Source of the DNA: Clavelina lepadiformis
Taxonomy: Eukaryota; Chordata; Ascidiacea; Aplousobranchia; Clavelinidae
NCBI RefSeq assembly: GCF_947623445.1
Contig: NC_135240.1
Location: 12,400,001-12,464,000 of the forward strand
DNA: 64,000 bases
Direction of reading: 5' to 3'
Made by a program: the position numbers and the translations under genes. A model generated the notes under the pieces. That model was not told the origin of the DNA. It ran no database searches and saw nothing but the letters and a program-made list of their open reading frames with translations. Positions 1-12,018 of this stretch are shown piece after piece (within the stretch, counting starts at the first letter, position 1; each line of letters starts with the position of its first letter).

Positions 1-5
1 TTCAC

Positions 6-121
6 CAGATCATAGAGCTAACAAACATGGGAATAAGATCACCAGTCACCAACCAAAGTTTCTTATTGTAGAAGAAATGATTTTGCCTAACTGATATTGT
101 TAAGCTAGACTTTGTTAGTAC
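6..121 (-). pseudogene. Orphan copy of AGPAT5-like first exon
   Basis: This is the duplicate of the first coding exon of the gene at 25832-28536. The donor site (CTG then GTGAAG on the minus strand) is preserved at bases 1-5. The downstream exons would have to lie left of the window. If copy 1 is an assembly duplicate this is not a separate gene. The start codon is taken as the second in-frame Met, as in the intact copy; an upstream Met at 199 is also open. Confidence 0.6.
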
Positions 122-3100
122 CATGCTGGTCACGATAATATGAGATAATGTCAAGAAAACTTCAGACTTGCACACTGTAATACACTTGCATATGCTCATT
201 TAAACACCTGCACTTGCTATGAAAGTGTGCGCAAAACTAAGTATAAGTTACATGGCCACATTTAGATCATTTGGAGAAAATTTACCTTAAGTGCATGTTG
301 TGGTCTATGTTTTTAAACATAAAATTCAATGCAATATCGCTGACACGTTTTATAAAACATGCTACAAAAAATTACACAGGTCTTTTTCTAGTATATCACA
401 AAATTATTTGTATTTGGCAAACTTAGAAATATTGTATGGTAGTTCCACACAAAGTGCACATCACAATCCATAATGGAATCAAAGAACTTTGTCTGCCACC
501 AAGCTTACTGCCAACTTTATGCCAGCAGGAACCATATACAATGCGCTTGACTATCACTCATAAGCAAAAGCCTCAACAACAATAAAAGGTTTGGTAGGAG
601 CTGGTTGCGTAAAGCAAGAGATGGAGATGTTATGAGGGTAAAATGGGAAAATAGTAGTAGCAATGGACATTTAAAGTTATCACTTGTTGTATTTAAAGAA
701 AAATTGGTGAAGCGCATAGCTTAAGAAGACAGTAAGCTGTTACTAGATCTCAATTTTCACCAGGCGACTTTATGCACTGTACATCATACAACAACAACCA
801 GTTCGAGCAGAAAAAGTGCAGTTTAAGAAGCTTTTGAACAGGATAAAACTAGAATCACAATGATTTTGTTGTACTCTTACGTAGGGATTTAAAAACGCTG
901 TTTAGACCAACCAAAAGGCAGAATGGTTGATGTTGTTTTCTAGCCTGTGAATTACAATAGCAGTTCATGCTTGAATGTCCTAGGTCGTGTGCAGAATTAG
1001 GCTAAAAATCGCGATGAAAGTAGCTAAAATTGGGTTTGTTACGCCAAAAATTCTGGTGTCCATTTTGAGTCCCTGTTAAAAAAGTTCGAATCATGTTTTT
1101 TTGATGGTATTTTATGGAATATTAGTCCAGAGCATACTACTGTAAATTGACATGTAAAATTTCAGGAGGATTTTTTAACCTAATGGAGGATTTTTCAAGT
1201 AATCAGTTTTTTAGTAAACTTGTTGCATAATTCAACAAACAAGACTTTTATGGCAGTTTTTGGTATTGGCCAACTCCTTAATGAGATACTCAGTTCAAGG
1301 GTGCATTCCGTGTGATGCATTCGCTGAAGATGAGTTGTATATACATAACGAGTACGCCAAAGACTTGCTATGCCATTTTCAGTCTCTAAAAAAAGGAGAC
1401 ACTGTGTTCTTTGTCATCTAAACAAAAAGAAAACAGAACAAGAAGGTGAATTTGCAGTTGCCATGGTTTCAATACGGTTGCACCTCCGACTACAAAGTAC
1501 GGCAGTTTTCGACTGGAATTCGTGTGTTCAAAGACGCGAGAATGCACACCGGGTCTATATAGAAGCAAGCGGTCCAATCAGCTCAGGGCCTTAAACTGAC
1601 TTGAATCTAGGCTACTTACGTGGTATGTATCAGAAGATAAGTTGGCGAAACTGCTACCATTATAGTCGTCCCTATTGCTCCACGAATGATCCTGTGCAAC
1701 TCTTTAACAATATTGAAGATGGCCATGGTCCAGACACTTTCCGTCGTAGTCTTAATACAACACCTGTTTAATTATACATTCGCAAGAAGCGTCTATAGGC
1801 CAACCTGTAATTTGTCTACATATATAAACATGCTGTTTTAATAACGTTTAAGGGGCTCCCCCAAGTAAAACCAATCTTGTCATCTTTAATAAACATTAAT
1901 ATGTAATATTCTTTCCTACGAACTCAATTGAGAAAACAGTATAAAACAGAACACACTTAATGCGTAATATTAACTTAATTTGTTTTTTGATGTTGTTTAA
2001 GTTTTAAAAAGTTCCTAATTCCAAAACGGTGATTCCCATTAAGACAGAATGTAATGTAATTTCACCCCATTCGTCAAGGATTAGCCCATAGGAAAGGGAA
2101 AAAAGATTGCATGGATTACCCATTCGTATGGGCTAAAAAGAATATTTCCATCTCTTAAAATAATTGTTGTAAGGCTAATCGTGTTCGAATGAGGTAATCC
2201 ATTTGGGCACGTCACATTGCTGGTAGCTGTGTAGAAAACAGACAGCATACGTGAATTTACAGTGACTTCATTGCATCTACAGTGTAATAAATAGTGTCAT
2301 CCCGCATATAAGCTAGGTTGCTTGGCCTACATAGACCTAAAACAATTGGCGGTAGTTGAAATACAGGACCCTGTATTGGCCTATAGCCTACATAATGTCC
2401 TTTGTAATGAAATGACTTATGCCTACAGATTATATAGGTATATAGTCTAGGCCTATAGTACAGGCTACCAGTATTCCAGTACTGCACCGACACACTAAAA
2501 TGTTTGCAAGAAGGCCTATATGCCCTATAACTAACTTTGAAACACACTTCAGTAGAATATTAAATATTGCATCTATCATGATGATTGTCAGCTAGTAGTG
2601 GTAAGCATCCCGGACTGCTGAGTAATTGAGTTTGGAGCTTTTTTCCCCATCATTAAGTATGAACATTCACCGAAAGCTGCCAAGCCCAATATGCGACATT
2701 AACGTTTATGAAAAACAATATTGGGTGCTTCCTTGCCTAACTTTGCAATTTGGGTGACATCTATCTCACCGACTGCCAGTTATACCCATTGTGGAATGCG
2801 TGGCAACTACACAATCAAGGTTTTTAAAGACTATGCTTGCTGCACCCGAATATTTCACATGTAGACACTACCTCTTGCAAACACAGGCCACAGTTTCTAG
2901 ATTTTGCCAACCAAATTGCAAAGTGTACCCCACCCCACCCCTACTCATCCTCCACCTAGTCATTCTAGTTTCAGCCATCTTGCACTTCTAAGATCTCGTT
3001 GAAAGGTGCAATGATTTCAGTGTGGTCAGATTCTAAATTCAGAAAAAAACTACAACTGTACATGCCTAGTCGGTTACAGCTTACGCTATTTGTATTTTGC

Positions 3101-4665
3101 TAGTCTACTTGGGTCTTGAAATAGACACTTATTTCACTAGGTGCCAGTAGCCGAAGTAAGAAAATACAAATATGAAAAATGGCAGTTTGGCTAGTCTGTC
3201 ACGTGGAAGGTTTGCTTCTCAGTATTTACGGTTCACAGTTGGGTAGTTGTGAATATAACATTGATTGCATGCATTGTAATTTTTCAACTTAACGGTTACA
3301 GCGTTAGACAGAATAATCAACTTTTTCGTTACAGAATCACAACCTTTATCTTTGCGCAGCGTGACTAGAGTTTAGTAACTGAACTTGTTTTTGTCTAAGT
3401 TTCAACTTTTTTATTTGAATTTTTTATATTGTATTTCTCGAATTTGAAACTGTATAGTGAATTTGAAATAGCTAACTACGAGCGGTAGCAAGCTGAGCCA
3501 GGTGCTTTAACTGCTACATCTTTGAGCTGGCATTTTGTGCAGGAGCTAATTTATAAGTACTAACTGTTTGAAAATCAAGGTCTTCCACACATCACACAGA
3601 CTTTTGTTACCGGCACAGGATTTCAAGGGCTAGATTAAACATCATGGGTCAGCAGGTTGAGCTCCTGTGAGTCTTGCATAGTTCATTCTCCAGGCCCTGT
3701 GTACCCAATTGTAATGAAATGAACCTTGTAAATATTTGCTGGTTACCGTAGTAGAAAGTGTGGTGTAAGACTTAACTTACCTTAAATTGCTTAAATTTAA
3801 TTTAAAATGTTAGAATTCCATGTTACTTACTTCATAAGCAGATAGAATTTTACTCAATTTTTACTATATATTGTTGGTCTACATGAGCAGATCTTAACCA
3901 ATGGGCTATTACTAACCTATGCAATCCTTTTATGAACAAAAATTATTTGCACGAAAACGTTTTCTTGTTTATGAGTATATATTGTAGGCTACTGCCACTG
4001 GCTAAACAGACCCAAATAGATGTGGATGACTCACATCTCACTGATTAGAACTTTCAAGTATTAAATATATTGCTGAGATATGTATACCTTGTGTTTGTGG
4101 CATATATCATATCAAATTGTCTGGGCAAGCAAGTCGCTGCAATGGTATGCAGGTATCATAAACAATAGACTACACTATGGTATGTACCTCCATGTTAATG
4201 CCTTGTTTATTCGTATCACCGGTAAGTTTGGTAATTTATACATACAGTACTTGAAAAACTCGCTAATATAGTTACATTAAATAATAATTATAATCTGCAA
4301 CACTGTATTGTAAATTATGAATCATGACATAGGATCATAATTTTTTCTTAACTGAGACAGCTATTGAGACCAGGTATTCTCAACTTTTGTGCAATCATAT
4401 GCAGTATATTTTATATATACATTTGAATGTATTCTTTTTAGCTTTATTTTCAGATATAGGCTTCCCAGCTGATTTAAATTACACTACAAAATCTAACTGA
4501 GTTAGTAGTGATCTAACTTTGAAATGAATATTGCACACTCTTACATAACCCCTCCCTCTTTGTAGGATTGAATTTATTGTTGTAATTGTTAGACAAAAAT
4601 ATCTATAGCACAAGAATTTGCCTGTATGTTTACTGCAAATGGAAACTTGACCTACGTGTCAAGAA
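122..4665. other. Upstream stretch without recognised gene
   Basis: About 4.5 kb between the AGPAT5-like first exon (minus) and the KDZ gene (plus). Short ORFs of 60-96 codons occur on both strands but none shows splice-consistent or family-like protein. It holds a dispersed repeat at 2060-2205 and a cluster of short AGGCCTAT-type words around 2320-2530. I could not find the terminal repeats of the KDZ element. The same description applies to 28537-33080. Confidence 0.7.
2060..2205 (+). repeat. Dispersed repeat, copy a
   Basis: About 110-145 bases that recur in inverted orientation at 51240-51390 with only scattered mismatches, and also (through the segmental duplication) at 30475-30620. The core includes GATTAGCCCATAGGAAAGGG and ends near GGCTAATCGTGTT. 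The internal words AGCCCATA and TATGGGCT make it partly palindromic. It is probably a short non-autonomous element; I see no clear target duplication. Confidence 0.8.
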
Positions 4666-7600
4666 ATGGGAAAAATAAAAGGAGTAAGTACATTTACTAT
4701 ATTTTACTATGTTTTTTACGTTTTTTATCTAACGTCTGTTTAAATGGGATAGCTAATAAGATAGTAATTAGTTTCTTTTCATACCAATTTCAAGCGTTAA
4801 TACCAAGAATTTGTTAATCTAAATCAGGGTAGTCCTGTTATTTTTTCTACATGGGGCAGCAATAATAGTGGTTAGAGTAATCAATATATTGATATATCTT
4901 TTCCATTGCATAGGGAATTACAAAAGCTAAGTTTCGATATTGGGTAAAAGAACCCAAAAAAAGAAAACGACCCGTTTACCTCTTTGGCAAAACATTTGGT
5001 CCAGCGTTGAAACCCAATGCAAACAGTCACATAGTTACAAGAGGTTCTGTGGAAGGTGATCTAACTGCTACAAATCCTGAAATACCAAGCACTAGTAATG
5101 TTAACAGTTCTTGTGGAGGTGAATGAAAGAAATAATATAAGGAGATTTACAATATATTTCACATTTTTATGCTACATTTTTTCTGAAAATAATCACTTAA
5201 CAGTCATATTGAATACTGCATTTTAATTTTCATGTTATCACAGAGTTGGAAGAAAATTTAAATTACAAAATCAGAAGAGAGAAGCTGTCTTCAGATTGGC
5301 GATTAGTTGAAGAAAAGTTGTTTAAGTTGTCCATAACCCTCTATTCTCCTGAGCGACGTACTTGCTGTGTATGCTTTGAAGAAGTTGCCAACATAATTCG
5401 TTGTGGAGATTGTGGGCCAAATGTATATTACTGTCGTCAGTGCTGGGATAACTGTCATTCTTTTGTTTGGTATCATTTGCCAGACATATGGATGGTAATT
5501 AATAATTATATACAAATATCTTTATTTTTGTAAAGGTTATTCACAAAAAGACCACTCATTTATCTGGATATAAAAGGCCATTAATGTTTGTAAACATTTT
5601 AGTGCTGTAGGCAGTCTTAAGAAATGTTTATTAATTTGTCTGTTGATAATCAACAATAATTATTTCAAATGTATATATATAATAAGTTAAATACATTCGT
5701 CTACATAAAATAATTTATCATACCTTTAATTAATTACCACAAGAAAAAGTTGTCACTGGCAGAATATTAGAGGAAAAGAAACAGTAGCTTACATTTCTTT
5801 AAACTGGTCTAGACAACAATGTCATAGTTGCTTTTTGTGCAGTAGAATGTAAAAACTGTTTGGGTTAATACTGTAAACCAAGTATCTTTGCAATTATTCC
5901 TACATTTTTACCGGAATGTATCGAATAATGTTGAACTTAGATCTCTGTTTACAATATTGTTAAAAACATTTTCACAGCTGAGAAATGCAAAATGTGTCAA
6001 AAATGTATCTGAAGTATAAAAAGTAAAAGACAATACTGGTGCCATATGTATGACACATTTTATTTCATGGCCTTCAAAAGATTCCCCTCCAACACATTTT
6101 TCAAAGCCCTTCCATTATACCACTACTACTTACTAATAAAACTTTTTTAAATGCTCAAACATCTCCAGGTCTCTGCCAAATCAGTAATAGCAAGACTGGC
6201 AGCTGGAGAATGATGTTTGTGCTTGTTCTTTTTTTAGCTGTAAGTTGTTTCAAATCGCTCAATGTCATCAATTATATCAATGATAGGCAGTTATTCAGAC
6301 AAATCTGGAACAAAAAATTCTGTGCAACAAAGTGAAGCATCCAGGCATGATGAAATTATAGAATTAAAGTGGTGAAGGAGATTTTAAGTTAAGCATATAT
6401 TTAGGGAAAACGTTTTGCAGTTCTTCGTTAAAGTTTAGCTGCTTCTGCTCACAATGTATCACAGAAGACAGTTGGAGTAAGATAAGGTTGTAAATGATTG
6501 CTTTTTGAGACAGCCTAAATATTTCAGTGTAGAAGCCATGTTACACGAAATCAAAAAAATGTGTTGTTGTGGTATTTGACCACATAGGAAAACAAAATTA
6601 AGCGGTAAGCTTCTACCCATGTTAAAATCGTTGATTAAAACAGACTTAGTTTTTTTACAGAACTATTCCTGTATTTCTTGTGTATGTACCAATATCACTT
6701 AGTTAAAATATCCAAACATGCTCTTGCAATTTTAGTCAACATATTACTTGTAACACATTGTTAATGGTATTATTTACACTTTACAGGGTAACATGTTTTG
6801 CAAAATGGTCACTCCGATACGACTTTTGAAGAGATTTGATGGTCATGAATGTCAGTCAAGTTACACTCGACACATTACAGTGGTTGATTACAAAGGTATA
6901 ATTTTTTTTATTCCTTTGCATTTATTATAAATCATCTCTGCCATTCTTTCATCCATTGTTTTCTTGTTCATTGGCAAAGTTTGCATTTTAGGTTTTGAAA
7001 ATGTGGTTTCTGTACAATTTTGCTATTGTGAGAGTGAGCCTGAAACTCTGTTAAGATTAAATCTGTGGACCTGTTCGCCCAAAAAGCCTAAACTAGCAGT
7101 ATCCATTGACCTATTGGAATACTTTCGAGCCTTGTGTCTCGAAAAACATCTTTCCACTGAAGGATTTTGCCATGCTCTTGAAAATAGATTTTTGCGAGTA
7201 CCTGGATATACAGCAGGGGTTAGCACTTTTTAGTGTTTTGTATTTCTAAGAAAATCCGAAACAACCTGTGGATGTTTCTTGTTTTTTTTGTTTTAGGTAA
7301 AGTCTTTGTCAAGAGTTTTGCTACAAGAAGTGGTTGAGGCATATAGACACCATGTCTATAAGCTGCAACATCTGCATGGTTTGGTCTCTTCTGATGATAT
7401 AGATACGGGTACCCTGTGTCCAGCATGTGAAGGGGTAAAGCTAAGAAGTGTGATTGAAAGTTCCCAGGCCTCTGTGATCGAGTGTAAATGCTTGGCTTTA
7501 ACTGCGTTTTGTTGGTAGAATCCTGAAGGTATGCGGACATATTGCTTAGATGCAAATTTTGGTTTGGTGAGAAGAATTTTGTCCGGGAGTAGAAGCTGTG

Positions 7601-10600
7601 ATCCTCACCACAAACAATCTTTTTTTTTAAACCAAAACGAAGTCGACAGCTTTGTAGACACCTATGATGAAAACAAATATGGCTCGGCTGTAAGTTATTT
7701 CTTAACAGTATGTACCAAAATGCATTAAAAATATTAAATCAAGTACATAACTTCAACAATTGATTTCCAATCATATTGTTATGGTCCTATTATACATTTC
7801 AAGGAATTTCATGCATATTTATAAGAATAAATGCTGCATACTTATGCATTAATTAGAATCATTATTTTTAGTCCAAAAATTGCAATGACTTTCAAGCAGG
7901 CAACATCATTAGATCGAAATCTAAAAGCAGTAAACTGGCTATCAAAGGTGTATTTGGTGTTTGTTGTAAACATGAGTTTCCGACAATGTTTTTTGACTTA
8001 AAACATGGTGAAAGGTAAAGTGTACATTCTTGCTTTAGTTGTTTTGTGGAAGGTGTATTACTACGGTATATATGTAGAATTTGTGTATTAGTATTTGTAA
8101 ACAATGTTTTTAAAACTGATTCTGTTGCAGGCTAGCATATGCAGTTTTAGCTATTGAAAAACTTCTGTAAAGAAACGAAAATAAAATAAGAGTTTTCTAT
8201 GACATAGCTTGCAAACTGAAAGTTCATCTTCAGGTATACCTTTAAGAATTTACACATGATATTGTGTTAGTATGGCAACATTGATATACGTTTAAATTAT
8301 AGGTATACAACCCATTTTTCGAAACATATTTTATTTGTAAGCAATCTACTCCTGGGTCATTGATTGCATGTCATTAGTGTTCTTAATGTTAGTGCATACT
8401 GCAGACGATGCTGTATGTGCAAGTTAGTTAATCATTTTTGCTTACATAAAATACTGCATTTATGTTTAAATAATAATTAAGATTTTGTGATTTTCTTTCT
8501 GGATTCCAATATGATTTCATTATTTAGGTCCGAAAAAACTTTGCAATTCTTAATAAAATAACATTTGCAGTACCTGTTTTTCATTCATATGGCCATATTT
8601 TCTCTTGTCAGGTAAACATGATATTTTATACCTATATATTGTACAACTGTTAGGTCAAAGTCTTTTAGTTTTATTACACTGAGCACAAGAAATTCACCGA
8701 AAATATTAAGGTCTAATTTTGAAAAACTTGTTGTCTGTATGACAAAATCTTTATATAATGATGTATTCAAGTGTAATGAGATAATTATCTCTCAGTTTTT
8801 TTGTTCTGTTTAAAATTTAGAAACAATTCAACCCAAGGTTCCTGGACGGGTTTGGACTTACGGATGGTGAAACTGTGGAGCGATTATGGGCATACCTTCG
8901 TGGATTTAACAAAATCTCAAAAGAGATGAAACCGGAACATCGTACTGATTTGCTTACCGATGGCTTGATTCTTTATGGGCGCAAGATCAAAAAAAAATTG
9001 GGTAAGCCTTGTTTGTGATTTGGTCCAGATTGACTTAAGATATCTTCACGCAATTAAGTAAACTTGCATGATTTAGGTTTTCTTTTTCTTCAGCTTTCAA
9101 ACATGCACTAAATAACTAAAATAAATATGACAAGCTTTAAGCTCTGTTTCAAAGGTTATGCATTGATGAACAAGCTGAAGAGAGCTAGCTGCAAAATGGA
9201 ATTGGCCAAGAGTGAATTAGAAGCTATGGCAGCTTCTTACCCTGGTGGTATGTATGATTATGTGTCTTTGTATATTTGTATTTGTATCATCTATTTGAAT
9301 TATTATATTCCATGTTATTTATTTTCAGAAATGAGAGTATAACATTATACAATAAACCTTACAGGAACATTAACACAACATCAATTAAAAGCAATAGCTC
9401 TGCAACCAGAGCCGTATTCTTCTGCAGAAATGGCATCTTTTTCTTGGGTAGAAGAATACTCACTTAAACTTCAAGAATACTACTGGTTGAAGTGAGTTGA
9501 CTAAATGTTTTCTGAATGATACATTTTTCAATACAATTTTGTGGTGTATAAAATTCATGCTAGTTACTGTTTGTGGGTTGTATTGCAAAAGTGAAAATTG
9601 CGAAACTGTTGAACATACAAATTTAAGTACTGAATCCTTTAGGAATAGAATTTTGTATAATTGTATAGGAAACTATATAATTTTGTTAATTTGTAGAGAA
9701 GAAGTTGAAGATTTGACCAAGGAAATAACGTCTGAAATACTTTCTGGAAAAGTTGACCAAATTGCTAAGTAAGCTGAAGGACATATCAATGTTAAATTGA
9801 GTTACTACAATAATTCCCCAGACATAAACGAATATTGTTACTTCCCACTGCTGCAACATCAGAAACCATTAGAAAAGCTTATAAAACAGTAACAACAGTG
9901 TATCCACCAAATTTACTGTGATAAAGTTAAAACCCACACAATGATGGTGAAAATGCAGTATATGGGAGTTCAATTGCCAAGAGTATTGTTTGCCAGGACA
10001 TGATATATGCTTTCTTCATCGATGTATTGCATGTTCTTCTATTTTACATATTGTATGCGTTGTTTTGTAGACTTGACAGTCATCTTTCCAAAGTTGAAGT
10101 AGAAAACGGTATATTGATTCGTTGGGATGTAAAAGATGATATGATGCTTAAATATTTGTCAAGTGCTGTGAAGAAAAAAAGAGCAGAAATTTTGGAGAAC
10201 ATTTATAAATTAAATATCGAAAGAAAATTTTTATCTACTTTGATTCAAAAATACCCAGGTAATTTGTGCATGCACTATGCATGGGGTTACATTATCGATA
10301 AAGCTACTGTTCTGTTATTTTCAAGTTTGTACATGATGATTTTTCAGCTGGTCAAACAATTGTTCAACGACTAGTGCGAAGCATCAGGAAGGTTAACAAC
10401 AACATTCGTCATCAGATTACTATGTATAATAAATACCAGAATGTTCCACAAAATGAAATGAAAAGCATAACTTTTGAAATGGTTGTCGGGTCTGGGCCAG
10501 TTAAAAACGTACCTGGTTTTATTGAAAAAAAAATCAAGGAACAACATTGCATTCGGGAAAGGTGCAAAGAAGAAATGTGTCATTTAAAAGAAGATATGAC

Positions 10601-10931
10601 AAGTGTGATGAACTTCTATCAAAAGCAAATAAACATAGTGTCTAATCTTGTAGAAGGCTGTGAGGTTGTGGAACCATATGTGGTTACCCATCAGTTGCAA
10701 GCAGAGATCGAACTTCTTTCTTTTATAAATGACATTAAGGGCACAGTACCTTTTCAAGCAAATACACCTCTGCTCAATGAGAAGCTAGGCACTTCCGATA
10801 TGGCAAAATTGGACCCAATGGAGAAAGAAGATGATGAAAGTGAATCACCAATAAATTTATCTGAGCTTCAACACATTTTAACTGAATTTGGCTCGGAAAG
10901 CGAAGGTTCAGATAACGAAGATGAAGCTTAA
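4666..10931 (+). pseudogene. KDZ-superfamily transposase, spliced, premature stop (copy 1)
   Basis: Proposed exons: 4666-4683, 4914-5118, 5244-5494, 6787-6895, 6992-7218, 7297-7434, 7519-7689, 7872-8014, 8131-8233, 8528-8611, 8821-9001, 9155-9247, 9365-9491, 9697-9768, 10071-10258, 10348-10931. All 16 keep phase, giving 898 codons. The order of motifs is that of KDZ (Kyakuja-Dileera-Zisupton) transposases: a cysteine cluster in exon 3 (CCVC, CGDC, CRQCW, then H), a CPAC pair, LDANFGLVRR (usual DGNF), a GVFGVCCKHE then DLKHGER block, YDIACK, HSYGHIFSCQ and GLTDGETVERLW. The C-terminus is acidic. An in-frame TAA at 8168-8170 in exon 9 cannot be removed by a plausible intron, so the copy looks non-functional. 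The short first exon (MGKIKG) is chosen on phase alone. Flanking terminal repeats were not found. Confidence 0.85.
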
Positions 10932-11000
10932 ACTAATTAGTTTTAACCCGTGTCCTTGAGTCAGTTATGCCACAAAATTACGTTTAACTGCATTTGTTTC

Positions 11001-11200
11001 NNNNNNNNNNNNNNNNNNNNNNNNNNNNNNNNNNNNNNNNNNNNNNNNNNNNNNNNNNNNNNNNNNNNNNNNNNNNNNNNNNNNNNNNNNNNNNNNNNNN
11101 NNNNNNNNNNNNNNNNNNNNNNNNNNNNNNNNNNNNNNNNNNNNNNNNNNNNNNNNNNNNNNNNNNNNNNNNNNNNNNNNNNNNNNNNNNNNNNNNNNNN
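11001..11200. other. Assembly gap (200 N)
   Basis: Exactly 200 undetermined bases, a round number that suggests a nominal rather than measured gap. The left side is the duplicated KDZ segment; the right side starts in mid-exon of an adenylyl cyclase gene. The sequence that follows the same left flank in copy 2 (39416 onward) is different from 11201 onward. Confidence 0.98.
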
Positions 11201-12018
11201 CATGCGGCTCCAAGATCAACTTGCATATGTCAACAAACACTCGTTTAATAACTTCAGCTTTAGAATAGGTTTGTGACGATAATAATATTTAATTGAAATA
11301 AATAACAGTGAAAGTAAGAAGTAAACGGAATACGGATACAATCGATGGTAATGTAATTTATAATTGCTTCACATGAAAATATATCTCAGGTAATCGATTT
11401 TTTGTGCAATTTTGGCAGGTCTTAATATCGGTCCAGTAGTGGCTGGCGTTATTGGCACTAGGAAACCTCAGTATGACATTTGGGGCAACACTGTGAATGT
11501 CGCGAGCCGAATGGACAGCACCGGTCTCGATGATAAAATACAGGTAAAAACGAAACAAATTTAATCAAAATATTTGTCTTTGTCGTTCGACATTTAAACC
11601 GGTTTATTTGTGACATTTGTGGAATGCACAAACTTTTTTTCTGTGGAGAATATTTTTTTCTGCTGATTCTATACTTATGCAAAATATTACCTTCATTGTG
11701 CTAAAACACATGAGCTATAGCGTGGTAGATATCACCCTCACCCAATCACAGCCTGTAGGTTGAAGATTAATTTTAGTCCGTCATTTTGTGTACTTTCTTC
11801 AATGCAGAAACACACTTTGATTTACTGACGGAGATTTTTATGCATCGATACTATACTTTGCTGTTCTTTTTTCCCAGGTGACTGAGGAGATGTACAAGTT
11901 GTTAAAGGATAAGGATTTTGACCTTGTTCCGAGAGGTCGAGTAAAAGTCAAGGGCAAAGGTGAAATGATGACCTATTTTTTGGAAGGACCTCGTCCCCAC
12001 GCCGAACCAAAAAGTTGA
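11201..12018 (+). CDS. Membrane adenylyl cyclase, 3' end only (C2 catalytic domain)
   Basis: Three exons are visible: 11201-11268 (5' side cut by the gap), 11419-11543 and 11878-12018, ending in TGA. They encode the last ~110 residues of the second class III cyclase domain, which converts ATP to cAMP at the plasma membrane. Visible landmarks are [30 protein letters not shown] (with the adenine-reading Asp), NVASR (the Asn and Arg that stabilise the transition state) and VKVKGKGEM (the ATP-phosphate Lys). The wording around [18 protein letters not shown] is closest to the ADCY5/6 type, which is an inference from memory. A full enzyme has about 1100 residues, so roughly 90 percent of the gene is missing from the window. 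Confidence 0.92.

Larger units (their letters stand above)
1..11000. repeat. Segmental duplicate, copy 1 (of 28416-39415)
   Basis: The sequence matches 28416-39415 at a constant offset of 28415 from the first base to the edge of the N gap, so there is no net insertion or deletion over 11 kb. The only difference I saw is G at 4608 against A at 33023; I compared by eye and did not make an exhaustive alignment. The left limit is unknown because the match starts at the first base of the window. The right limit is exactly the gap. It contains an AGPAT5-like first exon and a full KDZ transposase gene. Near-identity and termination at a gap suggest a haplotype or assembly duplicate rather than an old tandem duplication. 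Confidence 0.95.

Noticed and set aside
7435-7518. In-frame TAG in the KDZ gene between the CPAC and LDANF segments
   Set aside because: GTAAAG at 7435 and TTGGTAG at 7512-7518 bound an 84-base intron that removes it in phase, so this stop is not a lesion.
10950-11276. ORFs of 80-108 codons across the N gap
   Set aside because: They consist almost entirely of undetermined residues and are an artefact of translating N.
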